64,000 nucleotides of DNA from Diplonema japonicum. Its lineage: Eukaryota > Euglenozoa > Diplonemea > Diplonemida > Diplonemidae. The translations under genes and the position numbers were made by a program. Of the stretch, positions 55,370 through 64,000 are shown one piece after another. The stretch is taken from positions 451,001 through 515,000 of the forward strand of contig OZ025703.1 in NCBI GenBank assembly GCA_964019335.1. The letters run 5' to 3'. The notes under the pieces were generated by a model. That model did not search any database. It was not told the DNA's origin and saw nothing but the letters and a program-made list of their open reading frames with translations. Position 1 is the first letter of the stretch. The number at the start of each line of letters is the position of its first letter.

Positions 55370-57124
55370 ATGGTTCCACCAAATAACATGCTAGGCAGTA
55401 CGTACGATCGAAGGGTCGCTGCAGCTATTGCCACAGTTTTGAAAGAACCAGGTGTGAAGGCAATACCGAAAAAGGTGTTGAAGATGATGTGGCTGCTGAG
55501 GGAGAGGCGGTGTGCTGAGTGCGAGTACTACGACATAAACGAAGACCTTGCAGACGTCATCATGCAGTTCACGCTGAAAGCCGGCAAAACTGATATGCAT
55601 ATCAACTTGCACACTCGTTTCTCGTATAAATACGATTCAATGAACAGCAGTAGGCGCCGTCAAGTGAAAATGAACCTGCCTCACCAGGCAAGGCTGTCCC
55701 TGAAAATCGGTGTCTTTTGCTTCAGCGACAGCGACGAAGCGAAAGTGCGGGATGCAGGACTCACGCCAGTCTCTTCCATTGATATAAAGGCATGTCGTAA
55801 GAAACTTCGCAAGCTGTTCTCCCCATTCGACCACCTGCTGTGCAGCCAGGCCAACATACACAAGGTCCCAAGAATGATCGGACCCCACCTGAGCAGACTA
55901 AGCATGTTCCCTTTGTCCTACCCTGCTGGAGACGATCTTGTCATTCTGGCGAAGAATCTGCAACATCGCGCCCAATTTTCGTTCAAGAGACCCTCATGTG
56001 TCATCGGGCACACAGGGCTGACTCCAGAGCAACTGCAACAAAATCTCCATACAGCATTGTGTACAATACTCTCCGAAGTACCTTTTCACAGATTAAACAC
56101 CATAACCGCCGGTCTGCAAGCTACCTTCGGTAAATATCAAAGGGTTCTTGGTGTCATACCTGTAAGCCGTCCGAGTACGCGGTCCGGTATCAAGCTAAGC
56201 AACTACTGGGCAGTGTATACGAATGTGGCAACCGATAACGTAATGCAGCTGAAACAGAGCTTAACGCAGCGGCCAGGGTACGCGAAGCTGACTCGACTTC
56301 AGTTGCAGAGCGTTTTTGAACATGCCTTGGAGGAGTCGAGGGACATGGAAGTAGTGAGGGCCTTACTCGCGGTTGTTGAACTTGACGGAGGGAGCGGTCT
56401 GGTTATGAAGGCGCTGCGGTCGAAGTACCTTGAGGTTGAGAAGGTGAAGATGTTATTACAGTGCAGCAAAGATATTTGGATGTGCGAGACTTGCTTGAAA
56501 TACGTGTTTGCATTCAAAAACGTCGACGTGATGTCGCAAATAGGGAGGCTGTGGCAAGAAACCCGACACCACAATGCATCGGTGCCTTATTTTTTCATAC
56601 CGAAGCGAAGGAGCGCACAGCTGGTGCTGAGAGCAATAGGGTTGGATATTTATGTTGAAGGGCTGAACTTTCAGCTGCGAGGCTTGTGGGCTTTGTACAA
56701 AGTACTCCTGCGGAAAGGGTTAGGAAGCAGCACCGTTCTTGCAATAAAACAGATGATAGGGACCGATGCAGAGACGGTGGTCTACGGCAACTGGTGTTCA
56801 GAGTACTTCGCTCATTATTTCCCACAGTCCGCGGGGGATGAGGACAGCTTCAACGGGGATCGTGATGAGGACAGCTTCAACAGGGATCTTGATGACGAGA
56901 TTTCCGGTACCTTCAAGACGTGCCACTATGGCAAAAAAGTAGAAACAAGACCTACAAGCTTCGTCAAGAAGCGACGGATTGTGTTTACTCATCCAGCTTT
57001 TCTACGTCGCTGGAGCAGCACGTGTGCAAGTTTTACACCACTTGTTCCCTTTACCCCAACGAAGGAGACCAACCCCTGTCTGTCATATGCCGGTGCTTTG
57101 CGCAACAACATTATTAGCCGGTGA
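55370..57124 (+). CDS. Ribosomal protein uL1 (L10a)-like domain with long C-terminal extension
   Basis: The protein is 584 aa, no intron. Residues about 14-270 follow the eukaryotic uL1/RPL10a pattern: start TYDRRVAAAIATVL; LSLKIGVFCFSDSDEAKVRD; IDIKACRKKLRKLFSPFDHL; QANIHKVPRMIGPHLSRL; SFKRPSCVIGHTGLTPEQLQ. uL1 forms the ribosomal L1 stalk that moves E-site tRNA, and is normally about 217 aa. Here about 310 further residues of unknown type follow, mostly helical, with a short duplication (DEDSFN twice) near residue 505. It diverges strongly from canonical RPL10a, so it is more likely a specialised paralogue than the housekeeping gene. The start follows CATACAG by 4 nt. Confidence 0.7.
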   Translation: MVPPNNMLGSTYDRRVAAAIATVLKEPGVKAIPKKVLKMMWLLRERRCAECEYYDINEDLADVIMQFTLKAGKTDMHINLHTRFSYKYDSMNSSRRRQVKMNLPHQARLSLKIGVFCFSDSDEAKVRDAGLTPVSSIDIKACRKKLRKLFSPFDHLLCSQANIHKVPRMIGPHLSRLSMFPLSYPAGDDLVILAKNLQHRAQFSFKRPSCVIGHTGLTPEQLQQNLHTALCTILSEVPFHRLNTITAGLQATFGKYQRVLGVIPVSRPSTRSGIKLSNYWAVYTNVATDNVMQLKQSLTQRPGYAKLTRLQLQSVFEHALEESRDMEVVRALLAVVELDGGSGLVMKALRSKYLEVEKVKMLLQCSKDIWMCETCLKYVFAFKNVDVMSQIGRLWQETRHHNASVPYFFIPKRRSAQLVLRAIGLDIYVEGLNFQLRGLWALYKVLLRKGLGSSTVLAIKQMIGTDAETVVYGNWCSEYFAHYFPQSAGDEDSFNGDRDEDSFNRDLDDEISGTFKTCHYGKKVETRPTSFVKKRRIVFTHPAFLRRWSSTCASFTPLVPFTPTKETNPCLSYAGALRNNIISR

Positions 57125-57487
57125 ACCTGTCGAACGCTAACCAACAAGTTGGACATGCACTACAATAGTTGTTCAAATACACGAATTTGGATTTTCCACC
57201 AAACCCTGTACTATGTTTTAAACGTTTCTTTACGGCAACTTGAATATTCTTTCCTGCTCGAGTTCCATATCCCCAAAACTAGCTTTCAAACTATATTGTG
57301 CCATCCACGGTAACCACTTGTGACTTCACCGTTCACGGCAACTTGGTGGCATATTCCACCATCGGTAACCCAAAAGTTAATACTGAACTTTCTTTTCGCC
57401 TTTGCAACGCGTTTTCGTAGCCTTCCTCTATTTTTCATATCCTATAGTTTCTATGAGTGCGTAAAATAATTTTTCAGACGAGTGAAA

Positions 57488-57526
<39 letters not shown>
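57125..57526. other. Intergenic region ending in a long A tract
   Basis: AT-rich with no gene seen. TTTTAAACG-like and TTTTTCATATCC-like stretches occur. The region ends in an A-run of 39 (57489-57527) whose last A is the first base of the next gene's ATG. Confidence 0.6.
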
Positions 57527-57531
<5 letters not shown>

Positions 57532-58219
57532 ACCACCGCAAATAATCGGAGCCGGGTTCGGCAGAACAGGGACGATGTCGCTTAAGGATGCGATCGAGGA
57601 GCTTGGGTACGGGAAGTGCCACCACATGATTGAGGTGAAGCCGTGGATGTTCCGGAAGTGGTCGGCACTGGCGGATGGGGACGATTTGTGGAACGAAGTG
57701 TACGAAGGCTTCGATGCGGCTGTGGACTGGCCGACCACCGCGTTTTACAGGCAGCTTGCCGAGAAGCATCCAGACGCGAAGGTTGTCCTGACAGTGAGGG
57801 ACCCTGAGGCGTGGTACGACAGTGCGAACAACACTATTTTCGCCATTTTCAATCTGCTCCCCTTGTGGATCGATATGCTCACCGGGTTCAGGACCATGCT
57901 TGACAAGACCATCTGGACGGGTGCCTTCCACGGCAGGTTTGCTGACAAGGAGTATGCCATCCGTATGTTCAACGAGCACATAGCTGACGTCAAGCGCACT
58001 ATTCCTGCTGACCGCCTTCTCATCTTCAGGGCAACTGACGGCTGGGAACCCCTTTGCACCTTCCTTGACAAGCCCATCCCTTCCAAGCCCTACCCGCACT
58101 CTAACGAGCGCACTTTCCTGAGGGGTGTCGTCAGAAAGCTTCAAGTGCTCCGTGCTGTTTCTTACCTCACCACCGCCGGCGCAACAATTTACGTTCTCAA
58201 GAAACTTGGGGTGTTTTAG
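57527..58219 (+). CDS. Sulfotransferase-like P-loop protein with C-terminal TM
   Basis: The protein is 230 aa. GAGFGRTGTMSLKDAIEELG is the phosphosulfate-binding loop of the Sulfotransfer_4-type family; AVDWPTTAFYRQL and KVVLTVRDPEAWYDSANNTI complete the signature. Members are common in fungi and protists and are named for fold; few have a known substrate. RxDxW-type 3'-phosphate contacts are present as VRDPEAWY. A C-terminal hydrophobic segment (VLRAVSYLTTAGATIYVL) could anchor it. The ATG follows directly on a poly(A) tract, so upstream in-frame Lys codons are not taken as protein. Confidence 0.85.
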
Positions 58220-58906
58220 TGGCAGTTTCTGAGCAAAAAAGGAAAAAAAAAGAAAGAAAAAATAAGCTCATCCCCCTCCCCCAAAAAGAAAGCAGAGAAT
58301 GTTTTTTTCCCCCTTCTGGTTTCTTTTGGTTTTTTTTTTAAAGCCCCTTTCACGCTCGGATTGTTTGGCCCAAATCCCACTATGTCAAAGGTGAGAATGG
58401 TGCGTTTCGAAGAAAGGGGGGGAAAAAAAGATTTCTCTTTTGCATCACCCTTGTTGTGGTTGTTGTGTCGCGAGGCCCAGAGCTCACGGCACGACAGATC
58501 CAACCGGTTCACTGTCTGTTTTCTCCGGCGTAAGGTGATGTGCGGTATCCCTTTCCCCCCCGGCCTTTTGAACCAAATACTACCATTTTTATCTTTAACG
58601 AACGTGGAGCCTCTTATGATCTTTTTGTTCCTTCAGTGTTGCTAAAGTATACGACGTATTGGTGCTTTAGGGTTTTTCCTCGCTCTTTTTGTTTTGCCAA
58701 CTATGGTCCTCTTCGGCTTTGCCTGAACCTAGTTGTCAATCATATTATTAAAAAAAAGAAAACAACTGTTTTGCAGGTTGTTTCAACCCTTTTACTTCTT
58801 AAAAGAATACTCATATTTCTTTTTCCTTTACATTCTTTTTTTTGCTGATGTACTACGTGTTAAAGAACTACAAAAAAAGAGGTTTTCTGACAGAAGGGAA
58901 AAGAAA
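58220..58906. other. Intergenic A/T-rich region
   Basis: Short homopolymers, one GC-richer block at 58460-58560, and no supported gene. CTGACAG at 58887-58893 lies 13 nt before the next start. Confidence 0.6.
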
Positions 58907-60499
58907 ATGCTTCTGAAGGTCGTACTGCTAGCTGTGCTGCTGACAGCAGTGGAAGGTTATAGGTACGCGTTGCCGATGCACCCACACTGGCCGAGGAGAA
59001 GGGCGTGGAACAGGATGAAGAGGATATTGTCCGGTGGCCTTGTGCTGCGGGGCGAGGAGGGGTACTCTGTGGAAGGGATGTACTACAACACTAGGACGAA
59101 CAACCCTCAGCCTGCGGCGATAGCGACGCCTGTGACTGTGTGGGACGTGTCGCGGCTCATGAGGTTCGCGAGGAGGCACAGGCTGAGGGTAGCTGTCCTG
59201 AGCACAGGGCACCACGTGGATATGCGAGCGACGGCTGACAACACCCTCCTCCTGCACATGGTCAACATGACTGATATGTCAGTAGACGTCTCCACAAGGC
59301 GCCTCACAGTGGGCCCTGGGAACAATTTCGCTGCGGTGCATTCCTTCGTGAAGTCGGAGACCAATGGGACTCTTGTCCAGCCGTCGGGGGCAGACTTCAC
59401 CGTGGGCCCCTTCGGGTGGGCACTTGGCGGAGGGCACGGCATGCTGACCCGCATGTACGGGCTTGGCGCGGACGGAGTGCGCGGGGCGACCCTTGTTCTT
59501 GCATCTGGGAGGGTTCTTAAGATTAACAAATATCACCACAGCGAACTCTTTCGTGCGGTGAAGGGTGGTGGCGGTGGTGCCTTCGGTGTCGTGACGGATC
59601 TCACTTTCGAGCTCTACCCCAGCCCCGGAGCCGTGCACGCATGGTGGGGGGTGTACGTTATCAGCGACGCGGTGACGGAGAGGTATGCAGCGTGGCTTGC
59701 CACTGCCCCTAACAACGCGGCTGCCTACTGGGTGCCAACGAGCAGCTCTGGGACAGTTTCGATCGTTGCCAACTGCTTCGGCGACAGCGACTCGTGCAAA
59801 AACGTTCTGGCCCCGCTGCGTGACATTACAGGGTGCATTGCTGTGTCGCCTGCTTTCTGCAACGCGGAGCTTGCCTTCCCCGACTACCCTACGTATGTGT
59901 CATTGTTCCCGCAGATCGGGACCCGCGGCCAGAGACAGTACTGGATGGCGGGTGCAACACTTGCCGAGGATCTGGGTGCTCAGCTGAAACTTGCCAACAA
60001 ATGGGTAGTGGCACCTGAGGAGGTTGCCGTCATAAAAGCCTGCTACGGGAACGGTGTTACTGGCGGTGCAAGTAGGGACATGGACCCTTACGGGGAGACG
60101 ACGGCAGTGGCACAAGCCATGCGTGATAGCGTGCAGGCAATTACCTGTGTGATTCAGTGGACGGAGGCGTACGCCCCAGAAGTAGAGGAAGCCCTGATCG
60201 CCTCTGGTGACGAATTTTCTGAGACTGTTCTGAAGCCTTTCAGCCCGCAGGGGTGGGTATACTGGAATGAGGCACAGCACAACTTCCCCGCTGGCGACTG
60301 GCGCGAAAGGTACTGGGGCGGTATCGACAACTACCTGAGGCTGCGCTCTGTGAAGTTGCGCTACGACCCTTGGAACTTCCTCACCTGCCATCACTGCGTT
60401 GGCTGGGCCTTTTCTGAAAAGGTGGACCCAGCCATCTGCCCCGAGACTTCTTGCAGCTGTTCCAACACCCCCCGCGGGCAGTGCGCTACATACGCGTGA
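58907..60499 (+). CDS. Secreted FAD-linked oxidoreductase (berberine-bridge type)
   Basis: The protein is 530 aa with a signal peptide (MLLKVVLLAVLLTAVEGY). The FAD_binding_4 fold is clear: VTVWDVSRLMRFARRH, VLSTGHHVD, QPSGADFTVGPFGWALGGGH and FRAVKGGGGGAFGVVTDLTF. The His in STGHHVD sits where BBE enzymes attach FAD. The C-terminal BBE-like segment YDPWNFLTCHHCVGW ends the core; a Cys-rich tail follows (CPETSCSCSN). Family members oxidise alcohols, sugars or other small molecules with O2. An N-glycosylation sequon (NMT) is present. No intron. A secreted or vacuolar enzyme of unknown substrate. Confidence 0.88.
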   Translation: MLLKVVLLAVLLTAVEGYRYALPMHPHWPRRRAWNRMKRILSGGLVLRGEEGYSVEGMYYNTRTNNPQPAAIATPVTVWDVSRLMRFARRHRLRVAVLSTGHHVDMRATADNTLLLHMVNMTDMSVDVSTRRLTVGPGNNFAAVHSFVKSETNGTLVQPSGADFTVGPFGWALGGGHGMLTRMYGLGADGVRGATLVLASGRVLKINKYHHSELFRAVKGGGGGAFGVVTDLTFELYPSPGAVHAWWGVYVISDAVTERYAAWLATAPNNAAAYWVPTSSSGTVSIVANCFGDSDSCKNVLAPLRDITGCIAVSPAFCNAELAFPDYPTYVSLFPQIGTRGQRQYWMAGATLAEDLGAQLKLANKWVVAPEEVAVIKACYGNGVTGGASRDMDPYGETTAVAQAMRDSVQAITCVIQWTEAYAPEVEEALIASGDEFSETVLKPFSPQGWVYWNEAQHNFPAGDWRERYWGGIDNYLRLRSVKLRYDPWNFLTCHHCVGWAFSEKVDPAICPETSCSCSNTPRGQCATYA

Positions 60500-61792
60500 A
60501 TTTTCATTGTGTGTTTTTGAACCCTTCGGTGGTCGTTTCTTGCACTTCCATGCTGAATTTCTTTTGTGAAGTGTACAGTGAGCACCCTCCCTCACACCGA
60601 AGTTTATCAGATTTTGTTTTATTGTTCACGTGTTTGTTTTTTTCTCCAGCTTTTTTTATGCGAAAAGTAAACCTGCTTTGTGAGACCACGGCAGAATTCT
60701 AGAAAGGTTGATGGAAAGTCGTGAGAAAAGAGAAACGGCCGATAAGGCTTTTCTCTTTTTTCTTCGTCCAATCCTTCAGTCGTCCTGTGGTAGTTCCCCG
60801 CCCCTCTTTTTTTTTGAATTTCCAGCAGACACTTAATTTTGTTCCTACCTTTCCAAGAGTTTGAAGTAACTTTAGATTTCAGTGACTGATGCATTATTCT
60901 ACCCCAAGGACTTTATTCCAGTGGACTTTAGAACACGGGTGGGGTAAGCCTTTTTCACAGTACAGTAGCACGAACGTGGTCTCTTTCTTTTAAAAAAGAG
61001 AACTTGAAGAAAAATGCATAGATACCTGTCTTAATTGTTATTTCCTTAATATCTCAACTGGGGAGGGAAAAGAAGACAAGAAAAGGAGCAACTTAAATCT
61101 TATTTCTACCGATGAAATGACAGTTTTCAAATGGTGAATATTGACTGTGTTGGTTTTGTTTGTTTCGCAAAGAAACCCTCATGCACGCCTCCTTCTTTCT
61201 CCCCCATGCGAAGAACAAAAGAAGGAAGCAAAAAGGATAGAGTTATGCGCTTTTGGCGAAGGTCCCATCCCCTACCCACTTTTTTTTTTTTTGTGCGAGT
61301 TTAGCCCATTTTTTGGCACGTTGGCGATGGCTGTGGTGGTCGTTGCAAGAGCGCCTATAGGTAGTATTGGACGATTCAGTTAACAGAATAGTTTTTTTTT
61401 TTTTTTTTTGGTAACTCACACTAAATCTTATCAAATTTTTTGTTTTCAATTTACAAAAAGCACCGGCTGTGATTGTCGAGAAGCAAGGGAAAAGGGAGGA
61501 AAAAGAAATTTGCATGTTGCCTGTTTCACCCCCTTAGCCTTTCTCATCGATCTATTTATCCCCTTCACCACTTTTCCCCCTTTTATTTTTCAATCCTTCA
61601 ATTTTTGTCTCTTTGCACGGGTCAGTCTGACACGTGGCGTCTCATTTCCTTTTCCTCACGAAGCTTGCGAAGCAACTAATGTCTTTCCTTCCCCTCGCAT
61701 TCTTTTTTTTATTGATTTTTTTCCTCTCAATCTATCGCCAAAAGGCCCTCTCGCCAGAAGATTGAATTCGCACAGATGGGTCCACCCGCACG
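60500..61792. other. AT-rich intergenic region
   Basis: About 1.3 kb with T and A runs, including T-runs near 61278 and 61391. No frame shows a recognisable domain. GCACAG at 61770-61775 precedes the possible small gene. Confidence 0.6.
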
Positions 61793-62104
61793 ATGCTGAA
61801 GAAAGCCCAGGACGCTGCGGTCACAGGAGGAGGACAGCCCAAGGTATGTTGCTTGAACAGTGTATCACCACAGGTGGACTTGAAGACTGAAGGGAATGGA
61901 AGTTGTGGCACCAACGGTGAACGGAGAGGTGTGTAGGAAGGAAAACAATTCGACGAGAAGGTGCGCGATATTGTGGCATCCGTCTAACAAAGAGTTGCTT
62001 GGCATGCAGGATACGGTGTCAGCCGTGCTGGTGAGCGCAAGCGGGGTGGGATGACTTACGCTATTGACAGCAAGGAGCAGGCAACAACGAATGAACCAGG
62101 TTAA
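61793..62104 (+). CDS. Possible tiny three-exon gene
   Basis: Three exons join in frame: 61793-61843, 61874-61928 and 62010-62104. The introns are 30 nt (GTATGT...CACAG) and 81 nt (GTGTGT...TGCAG). They give a 66-aa basic hydrophilic protein from MLKKAQDAAVTGGG to SKEQATTNEPG. Splice sites are of the local type and phases agree (0 then 1), which is the only evidence. A different last splice, at 62100-62134 (GTTAAA...AACAG), would change the C-terminus. No family recognised. An ATG at 61776 gives only seven codons. Confidence 0.35.
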
Positions 62105-62550
62105 AGGGTGATCAACTTGGAGCTAGTAACAGCCAATGTGGGGTTTAGCTGCGGCTTCGAAAGAAGGTAGCAAAAGAGGATGCAAAGACCATGGCAACAT
62201 TTATCAAAGAGGTTTGAATCAGAAAGCAGATGCAGACACAAGAGAACATCCTCACATGGTATGGGAAGGAGGAGGGTGAGAGTGAAGAAGCACTGGAAAA
62301 AGAAGTCTATTGGATCTTGCCTGTTGCACAGATCAGATAAGCACCACCCCAACCAGTGTTGTTATATCCCGCAGTAGATTTTTTTACTGCGGGAAACGCG
62401 GGAAAATGCGGGATGAAAGCACGTGACGCAGGGAGAGTTCTGCGGACGGTGGGAAGCACGTCACATCTTCCTGAAGGAACTAGCGGCAGCCCGGGGTTTT
62501 GCTTTTCTTTTTTGTTTTTTTTTTTATTTTTATTTTTTCTTTTTTCTTTT

Positions 62551-62605
<55 letters not shown>

Positions 62606-63557
62606 CCGCACCCAAAAGGGGTGCCAAAATGGGGCTGGACGGACGCAGATGCCTACAGGGGGTTTTTGTAAGTTTGATAACCGAAAATTCCGGATGCAAA
62701 TTTGGCTCCGCGGTGTTCTTGGTGTTCAGGCTCCCTGTCTGCCAGGGCTGGCCCACCATGGCTGTTTTCACCGCCTTCCTTGGGGCCGTAGGTCTTTTGT
62801 TATTTCCCTAAACTCCTTCTCCTTGGCTTTTTTTTTTCTTGGCGTCCGCCGTAAAATTGGTGATATTTTGATAAACAAGAGAGGTATGTATGGGGGAAAA
62901 AGTGCATGCTCAGTGTTGGGGGGGGTCCGGAATAGTGGTTTTATCCGCCTCTTTTCACCCATGGGACGGAAAAGCCCCCGCCTTGCCGATCGCGATGGAA
63001 GACACGGTTTATGGTTCCCATGCCCCCCACCGGATCGTCTTCTACTCCTCTTTTCACTTTTTTTTTTTTATTAGTAAATTAAAACTTCTTTAACAAGGCG
63101 GGAGAAAAAAAAAAAATCTGGCATGCACAAAAAAGTGGTGATAAAGATTCGAGTTCGTGAATCACTTATCGATAGAGGGGAAAAAGGTCTCTTTCTTCTC
63201 TTTAATTTTTCTCTTTTTCAAACCTCCTTTGATGATAAAATAAAAATTTAAAATTTGGTTGCCGTTCTCTTTCTTTGTTTTTCCTTTTATTTTCTCGGCG
63301 AACCTGATGCAAAATATAATAAACTAGGGAGGAATGAATCTTTTCTTTTCTTTTCTTTTTTTTTCGGGGGGGGTTGGGTTGGGAGAAAGAAAATAAAGAA
63401 AAATAAAGAAAAATAAAAAGGAAAATAAAAGATATATGAATTAAAGGGAGTCTTTGTGAGACGCCCTCTCGTCCTCTTCGTCTTCCTGCACCTTTCCCCT
63501 TTCTGCAGCGGTTTCTCATCCGTTGGTGGTCTTGTCGTCCTTCCCCAGCCCGGCCTG
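62105..63557. other. AT-rich region with long T tract
   Basis: It contains a T-run of 53 (62553-62605) and several shorter runs. No gene is supported. Short exon-like pieces at 62120-62340 could belong to the preceding candidate gene. Near 63390-63430 there is a short A-rich tandem repeat (AAATAAAG units). Confidence 0.5.
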
Positions 63558-64000
63558 AACCCGCAAACCCGCAAACCCGCAAACCCGCAAACCCGCAAAC
63601 CCGCAAACCCGCAAACCCGCAAACCCGCAAACCCGCAAACCCGCAAACCCGCAAACCCGCAAACCCGCAAACCCGCAAACCCGCAAACCCGCAAACCCGC
63701 AAACCCGCAAACCCGCAAACCCGCAAACCCGCAAACCCGCAAACCCGCAAACCCGCAAACCCGCAAACCCGCAAACCCGCAAACCCGCAAACCCGCAAAC
63801 CCGCAAACCCGCAAACCCGCAAACCCGCAAACCCGCAAACCCGCAAACCCGCAAACCCGCAAACCCGCAAACCCGCAAACCCGCAAACCCGCAAACCCGC
63901 AAACCCGCAAACCCGCAAACCCGCAAACCCGCAAACCCGCAAACCCGCAAACCCGCAAACCCGCAAACCCGCAAACCCGCAAACCCGCAAACCCGCAAAC
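63558..64000. repeat. Octamer tandem array (AAACCCGC)n, to window edge
   Basis: About 55 perfect head-to-tail copies of an 8-bp unit, AAACCCGC on + (GCGGGTTT on -), run off the right edge. The unit is telomere-like in its G/T asymmetry. The G-rich strand is the minus strand, the reverse of what a chromosome end at the right would show. Long minus-strand frames here are only translated repeat. Confidence 0.9.

Noticed and set aside
61776-61799. ATG at 61776 as the start of the small gene
   Set aside because: It meets TGA after seven codons; the ATG at 61793 gives the spliced frame.
63202-63990. Long minus-strand frames of a Gly/Phe/Arg/Cys octapeptide repeat
   Set aside because: They are translations of the 8-bp array, open in all frames because 8 nt repeated three times gives 24 nt without a stop.
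63558-64000. True chromosome-end telomere
   Set aside because: At a right-hand end the + strand should be G-rich; here it is C-rich.
1-64000. CRISPR arrays, bacterial operons, insertion sequences, rRNA genes
   Set aside because: Spaced direct repeats with unique spacers are absent, genes carry spliceosomal introns, and no rRNA-like sequence was recognised. tRNA genes were looked for by eye only and none was seen.

Overview
This is nuclear DNA from a flagellated protist. Every convincing gene lies on the + strand, stop codons are those of the standard code (TAA, TAG and TGA are all used), and most genes are cut by very short spliceosomal introns. Most introns are 28-50 nt, start GTATG (less often GTGTG or GTACG) and end CAG or TAG. 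Flagellar SHIPPO-type (PGP repeat) proteins, a calpain, EF-hand, NEK, golgin and PPR proteins fit a heterotrophic flagellate with a mitochondrion. The exact lineage cannot be read from this window. Co-orientation, intergenic gaps as small as about 40-100 nt, and a pyrimidine/CAG acceptor-like site just before many start codons recall organisms with directional gene clusters and trans-splicing, but no spliced leader was identified.

Layout. 1-10.6 kb: calpain (5' partial), coiled-coil protein, DEAH-type helicase, Arg/Asp-rich protein, RNA methyltransferase-like protein, small cupin. 10.8-12.9 kb: multipass protein with a START-like C-terminal region. 12.9-14.4 kb: homopolymer-rich desert. 14.4-19.8 kb: SHIPPO protein and a large pseudo-caspase with an IQ motif. 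20.0-27.3 kb: a membrane and lipid group, namely an MCTP-like C2 protein, a TEX261/Svp26 homologue and a phosphatidylserine decarboxylase fused to a secretory multi-TM region. 27.3-28.9 kb: repeats with a TIR/foldback element. 28.9-37.5 kb: a giant GRIP golgin. 37.7-43.3 kb: small type I membrane protein, PDZ, F-box, EF-hand and PPR proteins. 43.3-51.5 kb: a signalling block with a diverged kinase, WW protein, tail-anchored protein, NEK kinase, and one uninterrupted ORF joining a PP2A B56-like regulatory subunit to an AGC-like kinase. 52.0-60.5 kb: STPGR coiled-coil, ankyrin, uL1-domain fusion, sulfotransferase-like and secreted berberine-bridge-type oxidoreductase genes. 60.5-64.0 kb: AT-rich sequence, one possible tiny gene, and an octamer array (AAACCCGC)n running off the right edge.

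Most striking: the B56-kinase fusion; the decarboxylase whose catalytic domain is predicted to face the lumen; the caspase fold lacking its catalytic dyad; the tiny introns, several of which preserve frame; and a roughly 60-nt non-coding element present twice, each copy ending in a T run.

Gene models were assembled by eye by matching reading frame across GT-AG junctions. Where several exons join in frame to give a recognisable domain the model is firm; start codons are less certain.
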